Shown piece by piece: positions 7,403-17,368 of a DNA stretch of 64,000 nucleotides (the first letter of the stretch is position 1; each line of letters opens with the position of its first letter). Both the position numbers and the translations under genes were made by a program. The notes under the pieces were generated by a model. That model was not told where the DNA came from. It saw only the letters and a program-made list of their open reading frames with translations, and searched no databases. The DNA lies in contig RIAZ01000023.1 of the NCBI GenBank assembly GCA_003762615.1, forward strand, positions 1-64,000, given 5' to 3'. The stretch comes from Muribaculaceae bacterium Isolate-037 (Harlan). Lineage in GTDB: Bacteria; Bacteroidota; Bacteroidia; Bacteroidales; Muribaculaceae.

Positions 7403-8212
7403 TCAAGGGTATTCCTCACCCTTTATTTTGGCTATTAGCTGTCGCCATAACGAGATTCGGGTATGACGGAAGTCTTCGCGGAACTCTTTCCATCGTCGTA
7501 ACATACTTTTAGGTTGCTCAGAATCCAATACAAAGTCATCAATGACAAACTGTGCTTCGTTCAGATTCCTTATGCGCCGGCTTTCCAGATTTTTCTCCAC
7601 CTGAGCCATCAACGCTTCCCGGTCGCTCATCCGCTCGTAGAGATCCTGTTTCCATTCCTCAATCGTAATTCCATAGCTATGAAAGAAACTATTATTATCC
7701 CAATTTGTAGACTCCAAATCAATTTGTCTTTTTATCCTTGTTTCTAAAGAAGGATCATTTAGGAAGAGAGCTAATGCAAGTTCAAATTCGAATAGATTTA
7801 TATAATCATTTGGATTATGACGGGTAAGGAATGAGCCGGTCATACTGTTTATTAGATTAAATAAATCGCTCAATTTTATATTGGATTGTAGTAATTCTCC
7901 AAATTGAGCATTGGCACACATGACTGCTTTTAGGAAGTCATCTTGCGACTTGAAATTGATAAAAAATTGAGAAATTCCGTTCGGTTTTATCAACTCCTTG
8001 AAAAATAAGTTAAATCGATTTATTCCATTGTAGTTTTTCCATAAAGAAACACATTCCAAATACACTTGATAACTTGAATCTCCCCATACATTACATTGAA
8101 ATCTGAGCCCAATCATCACTATGCCAGCTCTAAGATAAAGAGTGGACTTAGTGTATTCTTTCAGAAAGGGGAATGCTCCCTTCCAGTCATTGAAAATCTC
8201 TCGATATACCAT
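7403..8212 (-). CDS. Immunity-array family protein, paralog 1 (likely cognate to the RHS toxin)
   Basis: A 269-residue cytoplasmic protein of no recognised family. The first 37 residues and the last about 75 are nearly identical to paralog 3 (18381-19175): the C-terminal stretch from MSDREALMAQVEKNLESRRI differs at only 5 of 75 positions. The middle, about residues 40-190, is largely unrelated. It starts 43 bp after the stop codon of the RHS toxin on the same strand, the standard position for the cognate immunity gene, and has the same AT-rich composition as the toxin tip. Immunity function is inferred from position. Confidence 0.6.
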   Translation of the reverse strand: MVYREIFNDWKGAFPFLKEYTKSTLYLRAGIVMIGLRFQCNVWGDSSYQVYLECVSLWKNYNGINRFNLFFKELIKPNGISQFFINFKSQDDFLKAVMCANAQFGELLQSNIKLSDLFNLINSMTGSFLTRHNPNDYINLFEFELALALFLNDPSLETRIKRQIDLESTNWDNNSFFHSYGITIEEWKQDLYERMSDREALMAQVEKNLESRRIRNLNEAQFVIDDFVLDSEQPKSMLRRWKEFREDFRHTRISLWRQLIAKIKGEEYP

Positions 8213-8255
8213 ATATCTAAACTTATTATTTCATTTAATGTTTAGGATTATCTAC

Positions 8256-11200
8256 TTATTTTTTTGGTTTTATAATCGTGGAAGGTATTTTCCAAATATC
8301 TCGATAAATTTTCATTTGACGTGTTTCATTTAATTGAGCTGGCGTTAATTTTGGATACCCAAATTTCCAATCATAGATCATCTTTCCTTTTTCATCTAAA
8401 ACATCTAGAAAATAATTTTTACCATTTAAATTACCTTTCACGTGAAACTTTAACCATCGTTCTTCAGGAATATAAAATTTTTGATGTTTTTTTAATAAAT
8501 CTGTAGCTACTTTATGTTTACGAGAACCAGCGGCATGTCCTGTAGCATTAATATTGCTTTCTGCAAAATCGGCAGCTTTTTGTACTAAAGTTTTATTATT
8601 GTAAGATCTGTTCCAGAAATTTTTTCCTTGCATCACAGCCTTAATCCCACTCATGACACCTCCAGTCAAACCTCCCGACACACCACCGGACAAAGCACCA
8701 ATCCCTCCCATACCCAAGGCGGTACCTAAGTTCTCACCTTCTATGAGGGCATTCCCAGTGCCCTGTATGAAACCTTGTGTTAAACCTTCCATGGCACCCG
8801 AATATGCCCCTCCGAGAAATCCGGTTGTGTATAAGGAATATCCAGCAGCAGTAGTGGTCAGCATGTGCCCAAATCCGACAGCTGCACCGATTCCAACAGC
8901 CATACCAGCTCCTCCGGCTATCCCGCCAATAGCGAAATATCCGGCTCCTTTCCAGAACCCTTTCCATCCGCCTGTTGCCTTTATCTCTTTCCAGTGGGTG
9001 GCTACATTGACAATTCCCCCCACTAATGCTGCAATTCCAACAGCAGCCCAGAAGAACTCCCCGTCCTCATCGACGTAGCAGAGGGGATTGTTCATAGCGT
9101 ATGTGTAGCGGTTGAAGTTCTGCGACAGGTCGGATTCCTGCACGAAGGGATCCGGTGACAGGAAGCGGCCGAGTGCCGGGTCATACAGACGCGCGTTCAT
9201 GTTGATGAGCCCGAAGTCCGTAAGATGCTCATGACCGGTGTATCCACGTCCGAGGAAGAGGGTGGGTTCCTTTCCTGGAGCATACACCTCATGCGTGGCG
9301 GGATTCCTGAGACGACCCCATGCATCGTAACTCAGTTCCTGCACAAGTGTACCGTCCGCTCCCACGACATGGGTTATGCTTCCGAGATAGTCCCGCAGGA
9401 TATAATATACCTTTGATGTGCCCCCCTCCTTAATCAAGACGGCAGGGGAGTCATAATATCCACCGTAAAGATACAGTCTCTCCTTCAAGATCCCTGAAAT
9501 CTCATCAGCCTCATAACATCCACCGAGATAATAGCGTGTCAGATTTTTGCTATTGCCTGCTGTAAACATTTTCACTCGTTCAAAATCGGCATTGTAGGTA
9601 AAATCGGCAATGCAGCCGTTCTCGGAGATCATTGCCGGACGATGGAACGAGGTATAGGAGATGTTTTGGGTGCGTGGTGGCACAGCGTCGGACGAAGGGG
9701 TCAGTCCAGTAAGGGCATACGGCTTGTCAGGATTGCTGTACTCCATCGTGCCGACATCGCTTCTGGAGGTTATATTACCTTTGATGTCATAGGCAGCCTT
9801 TTTGCTCTCGTATGATATGAGTCTGTTCAACCTGTCATAACTGAAGTATTCCGTCTTGCTTCTTTTGCGGTCTGTCCTTGATTTGAGGCATGAGTTGGTG
9901 TGGTCAAAGGTATAAGAGAAATTCTGATATGTATTGTTCCCTGCCACGGCTATCCTTCCAGCCGGCATCCCATAAGGGTCAAACGCGTATGTACGTTTTA
10001 GGCTTCCGGTATTGGTCTCGATTTCAAGTCCGAGCGTATTTTCCTTGTTCAGTTTGAATATCACGGTCGAGCCGTTGAGATTCACCTCGCTCAGGCAGCC
10101 GTTCCTATAGATACGGTTCTCGGTACCTAAAAGACCGTTCTGAGACGTGTATCTCACGGAACTCAGGTTTCCGGAAGAATATGTATAGTCTTTCCTCAAT
10201 GATTTGCCTCCCCCTCCCTCAGTCTCGGCCTTCAATCTGCCGTAGGCATCGTATACAAGGGACTTTCCCGTGCCGTTTGATGAGGATATGTTGATCAGCT
10301 GGTTCTTCTCATTATATTTCCATGTTGTTGTGAATTCATCGGTCACACGCTTAATCTCTCGTTGATGCGCGTCGTACTCATGGGTTATGACATTGCCATC
10401 CGCATCCGTCTCTTTAATTACGTTACCCTCTGTATCGTATGCCCATAGGGAGTTGCCTTGGCTCGGGTCGGACAATCCGATCCGTCTCCTATATTTGTCG
10501 TATGTGAATGTGGTTGTGACATCTCCCGGAGCTGTGATGGATATGGGCTGGCTGTCAGCGGCAAGTTTGTATGTTATTGTTCCCGCGAGGTCTGTAACCG
10601 AGACCAGGTCTCCGAGTGAATCATACTCCCTTGTGGTGGGGGTATTGTCCTCCACTGTCGTGATTTTTGTACCGTCATAGCTCCAGGTCGTCTTTCTGCC
10701 TGATGCCTCGGTATAAGAGGTTGGGCGGTCATAGTTATCATAGACGTAGACGTTCCACAGAGGGGTGCCGGTGCCTATATAAGGAAGCGATTCCCTCTTC
10801 AGGTTCCCATATAGGTCATATTCCCTGCTGACACCGCGCACTGTACCATCAAAACGTGTGGAGGCGTTCCATACCTCCCTGTTCAGTGGGTCGTATCCTT
10901 CAGTTTCCGTGGGTCTTCCCGTGGCTGTACGCACGATGGAGTAGAGACCTTTCCCGGCAGCTGTGTTCCAGCTGTAGGTTGTACTGCTTACTGTGTTGTC
11001 GGGATAAGTCACGCTTGTCTCGCGTCCGAAAGAATCATATCCATATTTTGTGGTGCATCCAAGATAATCCTTCATGGTTGCGACACGTCCGTATGAGTCG
11101 TATGTGTATTCGGTGGAGAGTCCCATAGGGTCAGTCTCCTTAGTCAGACGCCCGTATGAGTCATACTCGTAGACTGTTGTCCTACCCTTTGATGATGAGT

Positions 11201-14200
11201 AATTTGTTCCAGTCTTCTTGGTGACACACCCGTGACTGTCATAGATAAAAGTTTCCTGTATGACATTGTTCCCGTCTATGCAATGAATTTTTACGTTTGG
11301 TTGACGCTTCGAATGAGCGGGCATCCACATTTTCTCAGTGTATGTTGAACCGGAACGTGTTATGCTTGTTTCCTGATTATGAAGGAATCCAAGATTATAT
11401 CCATCCTTTACGTTGGTTGATGAGGAATATCTGTTGATTTTCTTTACTGTGATTGCTCCGGGATATAGCAGCATTAATTCTTCTGTCGGGTATCCGTAGG
11501 CATCATATTTGTAAGTGGTGGTGGCAGAGACACCCTTCAACAGGTCGTTCTCTTTCTTTCTTGTCAGGCGTATCTTTGTGAGATGGTCTGTCCCGGTTGA
11601 CACAGAATAAGTGAATTCATTCTTGAATGCCGGAGATTCCTCGCTCTTCAGTACCCCGAATCTCTCCGGTTCATACGTCAGGATATGGGTTTGTCCTCTT
11701 TTATCAAACGTGGTTATCTTCTCAAATCCGCGGAATCCGAGACCTTGCCGATGGAATATGGCATTCGTATATGAGATGGAATTGTTGTCAATGCACTTCC
11801 CTTCCGCGAATGTATGAGAGGATGTAAGCACATTAAAAGGCTCTCGGATATTGACGTATGGGTAAGAGGCTCCATAACCTTTCGTATAGCTGTTTCCCGT
11901 ATCGTCTGTCAGTTGGGAGTAGGTGTTTTTCTCAATCACCCCGAGGCTGTTTGCCATTCCAGTTGCCATCACTTCCTTGCTAATATTGAGAGGAAGGGAA
12001 TATTTGGTTGCAGTCCCCTTTATCAGACTTATCAACATTGAATGCCGGTTATGGGAATTTATGTCAACAGGAACAATAGAGGAACCGGTTGTTGGAAATG
12101 ATGTGAGATGACTACTGCCAAAGTCTATGGAGTTGTTTCTTGAGAAATACGTATAGAAACATGAGGATTTATAGTTTAGAAGGTCTGTCTTCCCGTCATT
12201 GTCCACATCTTGCAGGAAGAAGCCGGATTTGCTATCATTGTCTACATAAATTCCGTTGATGACAGTTTTCCCGAACATTCCGTTACCCTTGGAACGGTAT
12301 ATTGTCCAATTGAGATTATTCAGGTCTCCACGTTTGGCTGAGACAAGAAGATCCATGAGTCCGTCGCCATTGAATTCCCCGACAAGAAGCTCCCTGTCAA
12401 CCAGCATCTGCCTTGTCAAGCCGGTATCAGTGGCAATCTTATCAAGCGATACATTCCCATTTGAAAATGTGAATGTGTAGATATTTAGTCCGGAGTCATT
12501 TATAAGGCAGATGTCGGTTTTGCCGTCTCCGTCATAATCCATGACAACAAGTTTGTCAGAATTATTGGCTGTGGCAACGGGATCCTGCTGGTCCGACCCC
12601 ACGAGCTGAACCTTGAAATTGAGATCAGATCCCTTATAAAGAATTTTATTTCCGGAAAGATCAAACAGAAAGCAACGAGAGGAATGCCAAGGTTCGACAA
12701 ACGGATTATCCACAGATATCGCCAATATCTCCATGCGTCCATCTCCGTTGAAATCTCCTGCATAATAGAACTTAGGCACTATGCTCGTGTTTCCTTTCTC
12801 GTCCATGAAGGCATAGTCCCAGTCAAATGTCCTTGTGTACAGATGAGACATGCCGCTATAAAGATTTGACCTATACACATTGAATGTTACCTTGTCAAGA
12901 CCATTCACGAAATTATTTACCTTCACAATATATTCTTCCTGTTTCCCTTCAAGGTCAGCACATAGAATGTCAACAAAGCCCTTCTCTGTTATCAGATTGG
13001 GCATAGGATGTACCCAGTCATCCTGAAGCCCAGTATACAGGAATATCTTATCATCCTCCTTATAGTTGTTTATACAATAGTTCTGGGATTTCCTGAAAGT
13101 TGTGGCGTGTTGATGATAGATATAATATGGATTATAGTTTGGCAACACGATAAGTCCGTCGGTATTTCCATCGTAATCGAATTTCCCTCTCACAATCTTG
13201 ATCATGGATGGATCAGCAGATTCATACCATTCATATAATTGAGTGGAAGATTGGGTAAAGACTTTGGATGTCTCGCCATTCCCATAGTAAAAAATCAATG
13301 GATTAAACGACTTGCCACTTGCGGAATAATCTATCTTTTCAAGCAATGATACAGAATTGTCAAACTTATGTCCGAGAGTATAGGTGCATCTGACAGTAGT
13401 CCCGACCTTGCAGATTATTTGATTCAGAATAACCGGTATATTAGTTTGCAGTCCGCCACAAAAAGAGACTATTCCGTCAGACCGTGTCTTGTATCGGAAT
13501 TCGATACTTGCAGCATTATAATTGATTTTTTCAAGTCTGAATAGATTGTTTCCCTCGGCATAGGTGTAGTCTATCTTGTTCCCATATAGATCTGTGAGAG
13601 ACCACAGCGGATACATCACTCGGTTGGTGGAGTTATTCTCGTAACCAAACACTCCTTTCTTTCCGTCCGGATAGAAAACCTCGAAATATTTCATGATATA
13701 GGCTCCGCAATATCCCTTTGCCTTTATGTTGCCTTGCTCAGACTCATAAAGTATGCAACCGGTGTCTGTACCTGTTTTTATGAGACGCATGCCGTCAAGA
13801 TAGAATGCATCATCATTGTCCATTGAGACACCATGTGCCTGTCCGTCATAATAGATGGATCTTGTTCCTCTTGTTATTGATGGGACACCGGATAAAGCCC
13901 ACCCCATGCCTACGATGGAATTACCACGCTGGCTGTTGTAGTTCAAAGACAGTGACGGCTGCATACCGTTCATGCCGGGATATACGTCAATGGCGACATC
14001 ATACGTGCGTGCACCTGTCGGAGTCATTCCTGATATGATAGGAATCACTCCCACTTCCTTTGATGTGTCAATCGTTATGGATTCAGGCACCGGAGAAACA
14101 GCCGTAGAGGGTGCTTTCTGCGGGCGGTTGCCCTCACCCTTACCGAATGTGGCGCTGTCTGCGCGATGGGCTGTTACAGGGGGATATAGGGCTGCTATTA

Positions 14201-14399
14201 TTGAGTCGTTGTAGTGCTGGAACTGTTCGTCTGTCCATCCTGCGAACCTGTCATCTGCCGGGGGTATGGAATCCTCTGGAAGATGAGACTCTACGGTGGT
14301 TGTTATGTCGTTTTCAATATTGATTGATGTCCGGGATGCGGCATAAGTGGGATTTAATCCTATGAGTACCCACACTATGATGTATGATAGTCTTTTCAT
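8256..14399 (-). CDS. SpvB/RHS-repeat polymorphic toxin with PD-(D/E)xK-like C-terminal tip
   Basis: A 2047-residue secreted protein. In order it shows a signal peptide (MKRLSYIIVWVLIGLNPTYA), an SpvB-like N-terminal region (KEVGVIPIISGMTPTGARTY, then GMGWALSGVPSITRGTRS), and at least four FG-GAP/VCBS calcium loops (DFNGDGRMEIL, DYDGDGKTDICL, EFNGDGLMDLLV, DVDNDGKTDLLN). Many YD repeats follow (YEYDSYGRLTKETDPMG), then an RHS core ending in LYDPALGRFLSPDP near residue 1750. After DEDGEF (about 1782) comes a glycine-rich hydrophobic linker and a tip of about 120 residues. The tip has TGHAAGSRKHKVATDLLKKH and FLDVLD...IYDWKFG, with D about 1999, D about 2010 and K about 2012 matching a restriction-endonuclease-like D..(D/E)xK core. 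The tip is AT-rich relative to the core. DNase activity is predicted, not shown. Confidence 0.85.
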   Translation of the reverse strand: MKRLSYIIVWVLIGLNPTYAASRTSINIENDITTTVESHLPEDSIPPADDRFAGWTDEQFQHYNDSIIAALYPPVTAHRADSATFGKGEGNRPQKAPSTAVSPVPESITIDTSKEVGVIPIISGMTPTGARTYDVAIDVYPGMNGMQPSLSLNYNSQRGNSIVGMGWALSGVPSITRGTRSIYYDGQAHGVSMDNDDAFYLDGMRLIKTGTDTGCILYESEQGNIKAKGYCGAYIMKYFEVFYPDGKKGVFGYENNSTNRVMYPLWSLTDLYGNKIDYTYAEGNNLFRLEKINYNAASIEFRYKTRSDGIVSFCGGLQTNIPVILNQIICKVGTTVRCTYTLGHKFDNSVSLLEKIDYSASGKSFNPLIFYYGNGETSKVFTQSSTQLYEWYESADPSMIKIVRGKFDYDGNTDGLIVLPNYNPYYIYHQHATTFRKSQNYCINNYKEDDKIFLYTGLQDDWVHPMPNLITEKGFVDILCADLEGKQEEYIVKVNNFVNGLDKVTFNVYRSNLYSGMSHLYTRTFDWDYAFMDEKGNTSIVPKFYYAGDFNGDGRMEILAISVDNPFVEPWHSSRCFLFDLSGNKILYKGSDLNFKVQLVGSDQQDPVATANNSDKLVVMDYDGDGKTDICLINDSGLNIYTFTFSNGNVSLDKIATDTGLTRQMLVDRELLVGEFNGDGLMDLLVSAKRGDLNNLNWTIYRSKGNGMFGKTVINGIYVDNDSKSGFFLQDVDNDGKTDLLNYKSSCFYTYFSRNNSIDFGSSHLTSFPTTGSSIVPVDINSHNRHSMLISLIKGTATKYSLPLNISKEVMATGMANSLGVIEKNTYSQLTDDTGNSYTKGYGASYPYVNIREPFNVLTSSHTFAEGKCIDNNSISYTNAIFHRQGLGFRGFEKITTFDKRGQTHILTYEPERFGVLKSEESPAFKNEFTYSVSTGTDHLTKIRLTRKKENDLLKGVSATTTYKYDAYGYPTEELMLLYPGAITVKKINRYSSSTNVKDGYNLGFLHNQETSITRSGSTYTEKMWMPAHSKRQPNVKIHCIDGNNVIQETFIYDSHGCVTKKTGTNYSSSKGRTTVYEYDSYGRLTKETDPMGLSTEYTYDSYGRVATMKDYLGCTTKYGYDSFGRETSVTYPDNTVSSTTYSWNTAAGKGLYSIVRTATGRPTETEGYDPLNREVWNASTRFDGTVRGVSREYDLYGNLKRESLPYIGTGTPLWNVYVYDNYDRPTSYTEASGRKTTWSYDGTKITTVEDNTPTTREYDSLGDLVSVTDLAGTITYKLAADSQPISITAPGDVTTTFTYDKYRRRIGLSDPSQGNSLWAYDTEGNVIKETDADGNVITHEYDAHQREIKRVTDEFTTTWKYNEKNQLINISSSNGTGKSLVYDAYGRLKAETEGGGGKSLRKDYTYSSGNLSSVRYTSQNGLLGTENRIYRNGCLSEVNLNGSTVIFKLNKENTLGLEIETNTGSLKRTYAFDPYGMPAGRIAVAGNNTYQNFSYTFDHTNSCLKSRTDRKRSKTEYFSYDRLNRLISYESKKAAYDIKGNITSRSDVGTMEYSNPDKPYALTGLTPSSDAVPPRTQNISYTSFHRPAMISENGCIADFTYNADFERVKMFTAGNSKNLTRYYLGGCYEADEISGILKERLYLYGGYYDSPAVLIKEGGTSKVYYILRDYLGSITHVVGADGTLVQELSYDAWGRLRNPATHEVYAPGKEPTLFLGRGYTGHEHLTDFGLINMNARLYDPALGRFLSPDPFVQESDLSQNFNRYTYAMNNPLCYVDEDGEFFWAAVGIAALVGGIVNVATHWKEIKATGGWKGFWKGAGYFAIGGIAGGAGMAVGIGAAVGFGHMLTTTAAGYSLYTTGFLGGAYSGAMEGLTQGFIQGTGNALIEGENLGTALGMGGIGALSGGVSGGLTGGVMSGIKAVMQGKNFWNRSYNNKTLVQKAADFAESNINATGHAAGSRKHKVATDLLKKHQKFYIPEERWLKFHVKGNLNGKNYFLDVLDEKGKMIYDWKFGYPKLTPAQLNETRQMKIYRDIWKIPSTIIKPKK

Positions 14400-14419
14400 G
14401 TTGTCGGGGAAATTATTGT

Positions 14420-14839
14420 TCAGTTATTCTTTATTATCTTCCATGAACTCTCGTCTGAACCGATACGGATATGTAGTATATATATGCCGTCAGGTTGTGA
14501 ACTGATGTCAAGTTCCATCGGAAAATCTGATGCAATGACAGACAGTATCTGTTGTCCCGAGACACTGAATATCTGTATAATCGCTTCATCCATGTTATCT
14601 TTCCCGGTAATATCAAGCTTCAGGACACCTCGTGTTGGATTCGGATAGATGTTGACATGTCTTTCAGAAAGCATTTCTGAATATCGGGTGTTTTCCGATC
14701 GTTGATTCATTGACTTTGTGGCGAGAACTATTTCCCGCTTTATCCGGTTGCCGGAACTGTCATAGCTGTAGCTTATTTTCTCGGCATTGATAGAGAATGT
14801 ATTCAATGCGATTAGCAAAAAAAGATAGTTTAATCTCAT
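14420..14839 (-). CDS. Small secreted protein with a YD motif and a T9SS C-terminal sorting domain
   Basis: A 139-residue protein from ATG 14837-14839, chosen because it gives a clean signal peptide (MRLNYLFLLIALNTFSINA); the frame is open to 15070 but that overlaps the upstream gene. After the signal comes a single RHS-like YD motif (ISYSYDSSGNRIKREI), then a short linker. The C-terminal 75 or so residues read as a type A type IX secretion sorting domain (NIYPNPTRGVLKLDITG, LDISSQPDGIYILHIRI, ending KIIKNN). There is almost no cargo between signal and sorting tail. It lies 20 bp upstream of the RHS toxin gene and is likely co-transcribed. Confidence 0.75.
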   Translation of the reverse strand: MRLNYLFLLIALNTFSINAEKISYSYDSSGNRIKREIVLATKSMNQRSENTRYSEMLSERHVNIYPNPTRGVLKLDITGKDNMDEAIIQIFSVSGQQILSVIASDFPMELDISSQPDGIYILHIRIGSDESSWKIIKNN

Positions 14840-14933
14840 GGAATTAGATATATTCGGGATGAAATATATATGTGGAATTGGATTAACCCTAATATTCGGT
14901 CGTATTATGATGCAGGCAAAGAAATGATAAAGA

Positions 14934-15356
14934 TCAGTCAGGTAATGTGACGTTAAGAGTGCCTGAATATAATGCACCATCATTCGTGATACATTCAAGA
15001 AGATAGCTGCCGGCAAGAGGACCGGTTTCAAGATACATACCGTTTTCAATTGATAGATCTGCAGAGACATTGTATGTTGCGTTTGACACTGTCAAAGTCA
15101 AATGTTCATATCTGTCCGTAGAGAGAATAAGGATACCGTTGCCGTCATATTGATATTCAATATATGAATTTGAAGGCATGCGGTGTTTTTTAGGATTTGG
15201 TTGACTCTTCAAGCGTCCTACATCTACCGGTTTATCTGTATCAGTCTGATTTTTGTTGGTATCGGGCGAAGTTTGTGCGTCTGCTATGGAAACATACGAC
15301 AAGGTGAAGAAGGTGGCTGCGATGGCAACCCGGATAGTCAAGTTAGATTTTTTCAT
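14934..15356 (-). CDS. DUF3244-like secreted protein
   Basis: A 140-residue protein with a signal peptide cleaving after ADA (residues 1-27), a charged linker rich in D, T and K, and one beta-sandwich-like domain (YDGNGILILSTDRYEHLTLT ... GPLAGSYLLECITNDGALYS) that resembles DUF3244. It is the first gene of the toxin operon, 21 bp downstream of a good promoter. Its role is unknown; the position suggests it is exported together with the toxin. Confidence 0.65.
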   Translation of the reverse strand: MKKSNLTIRVAIAATFFTLSYVSIADAQTSPDTNKNQTDTDKPVDVGRLKSQPNPKKHRMPSNSYIEYQYDGNGILILSTDRYEHLTLTVSNATYNVSADLSIENGMYLETGPLAGSYLLECITNDGALYSGTLNVTLPD

Positions 15357-15375
15357 ATCGTCATGTTTTTTTGCA

Positions 15376-15407
15376 CAAATGTATCTAACTTAAAGAGAAT
15401 GTCCAAA
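15376..15407 (-). promoter_or_regulatory. Promoter of the RHS toxin operon
   Basis: Minus-strand TACATTTG (15376-15383) and TTTG (CAAA at 15404-15407) are separated by 20 bp, a full consensus match. It drives 14934-15356, 14420-14839, 8256-14399 and probably the immunity gene at 7403-8212. Confidence 0.65.
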
Positions 15408-15575
15408 TATGGTGTCTATCGTTTATAACAGACAGTATTATAATGAAATATGAATGATTTGGATAGCGTATGACTCCCGAAAATTGGCTTTTATTGGCAT
15501 TGCCGATAGAAATTTTTTCATAATTTTATGAATTGTATCAATAGAATGTTACGAAAATGAAAGTGTCCCGTAATG

Positions 15576-17246
15576 TCAATTGAATATTTTGTCAATCAAA
15601 TTCAGTGCACTTTCTGATTTCAGTTCCATGAGAGTCTTTTTCAATCTTGACTTTCTATTGTAATACACTTCGGGGGAAATCCTAAACAGCAGACATATCA
15701 TCTCCACAGATAGCCCGAAGTATAGATATGCCACGAGTCGTCGTTGGTTGGCTGATACCTTTTTCATTTTGGAATATGTGTGGTTCAGAATCCCGGAAGT
15801 TTCCTGATTAATTTCATTCTCAAGTTGAGTTAACAGGGTGTCATCCTCTCTTAACGCTTGAAGTTCTGTTTCCATGGCGTAGATGAGTTGTGGCGCAGAA
15901 GTTGATGATTCAGGCATACGATAATATGCGGAATACAGATGGTCGAGTCGGAGGAATATGTTTTGTAAAATATCAGAAGATACAAATCGTTCGGAGAGTT
16001 GCTTACTGTCATTTTTGGAAAGTAGACCTATTGTGTCAAGCAACTCCTTTATTTTATTTGATTTTCTTTCAATCTTCAATCTCGTGATTAATATAATTGA
16101 AATTATAGTCACAAGAGAAGTGATTATTATCCAGATGGTCTGCACCCTCGCTTTCCAAATCCTATAATCTGCTTCTTTCAGTCTCAATTGGCGGTCTTTC
16201 TCCATCAAAAGATTCGCATCGCTTTTTATCTTATCGGTATAATAGAAATTTAATTTATCGTATTCTCTTGATAACGATAGGAATGCATTGAGGTAGTCAT
16301 CAGAAAGGAGATGGTATTCATGTGGTAGTTCGTCTTCCATGATATTATCCGACAACTTTTGGCGTAACTTTTTTATCAGAGTCGGATCGGCATGGTTCTT
16401 TATCATGCTATATATAAGTAAGATCCTGTCATTTTCTGACATTCTGTCGTCAATAGCCATCCTTTGGGGTAGGTCGAAATAGCCATTTGCGCTATTGTAG
16501 TCCTTTTTCCATAGCAGAGCATTTCCGATACGGCTTGATGCTTCCAGTATAGTGGCGGTGTCATTTTCTGCAATAGCCGCATCAAGCACCTCTTTCATTA
16601 GCATTACTCCTTTGTCGACACTGTCATTCTCTGCCAAGGATATGCCATACCATAACTGTGCATCGCGAATGAACGGCAGAGAATCAAGTTGCAGATAACA
16701 TAGCCATGCTTTTCTTGAATTTTCCAGTTGCTGCGGACTGTCGCCGATCTGGGAATTACTCTCACTCAGTGCACAGTAAGTTTTTGCCTTATATATGAGC
16801 ATCCCGTTAGTCCGCATATTCTCAAGGGCATTGTTGAAACATAGGATGGATTCACCTAATCTGCCTGAATTTTGGAAAACACGACCTTGATAAAAGAGAG
16901 TGCGTGCCAGACGGTCGTAATCTTGCTCTCTCTTGAATAAATCAACCGCCTTACTGAGTAATTTGGATGTAGTGTCGTCATGAAATGTCTTGTCTCTAAG
17001 TTCTGCCCAAAGCAGTGCGAACATGGCAGAGTCACGCTCTGTGGTCAGCAAACTCTTGTTGTATGTTGATAAGAGGGTATAGGCAGAATCGGGGGTGACA
17101 GCGGATAATATCTCGATATTCTCCAAACCCGGAGCCAATGGATTGTCTGAACGGTAGTCGCACAAGATGAATGCCAAGATTGGTATCATTATTAGGATAC
17201 AGAATCTTATTGGAGGAAAGCCATTTAGATGATGAAAGATTTTCAT
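15576..17246 (-). CDS. TPR-transmembrane regulator with C-terminal HTH-like region
   Basis: A 556-residue protein. The N-terminus has a lipoprotein-like signal (IPILAFILC, Cys at about 29), followed by TPR-like helices to about residue 300, one membrane segment (VQTIWIIITSLVTIISIILI) and a C-terminal region with a helix-turn-helix-like end (SANQRRLVAYLYFGLSVEMI, then FRISPEVYYNRKSRLKKTLM). The layout matches the regulator at 2234-3883, but the sequences are only distantly similar. It lies immediately upstream of the RHS operon in the same direction, separated by 219 bp that contain the operon promoter, so control of the toxin operon is plausible. Confidence 0.75.
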   Translation of the reverse strand: MKIFHHLNGFPPIRFCILIMIPILAFILCDYRSDNPLAPGLENIEILSAVTPDSAYTLLSTYNKSLLTTERDSAMFALLWAELRDKTFHDDTTSKLLSKAVDLFKREQDYDRLARTLFYQGRVFQNSGRLGESILCFNNALENMRTNGMLIYKAKTYCALSESNSQIGDSPQQLENSRKAWLCYLQLDSLPFIRDAQLWYGISLAENDSVDKGVMLMKEVLDAAIAENDTATILEASSRIGNALLWKKDYNSANGYFDLPQRMAIDDRMSENDRILLIYSMIKNHADPTLIKKLRQKLSDNIMEDELPHEYHLLSDDYLNAFLSLSREYDKLNFYYTDKIKSDANLLMEKDRQLRLKEADYRIWKARVQTIWIIITSLVTIISIILITRLKIERKSNKIKELLDTIGLLSKNDSKQLSERFVSSDILQNIFLRLDHLYSAYYRMPESSTSAPQLIYAMETELQALREDDTLLTQLENEINQETSGILNHTYSKMKKVSANQRRLVAYLYFGLSVEMICLLFRISPEVYYNRKSRLKKTLMELKSESALNLIDKIFN

Positions 17247-17368
17247 GATGGAATATAGAATCAGTTAGAGCAGATATAAATCAGCCTAACTCGTATGATT
17301 TAATTTATGATGATTCTATTGCAAATATATAAAAAATCACTGATATTTCTATATCTGCAAAATAATCA

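Noticed and set aside
14840..15070. N-terminal extension of the T9SS-tail protein
   Set aside because: It overlaps the upstream DUF3244-like gene and would bury the signal peptide that begins at 14839.
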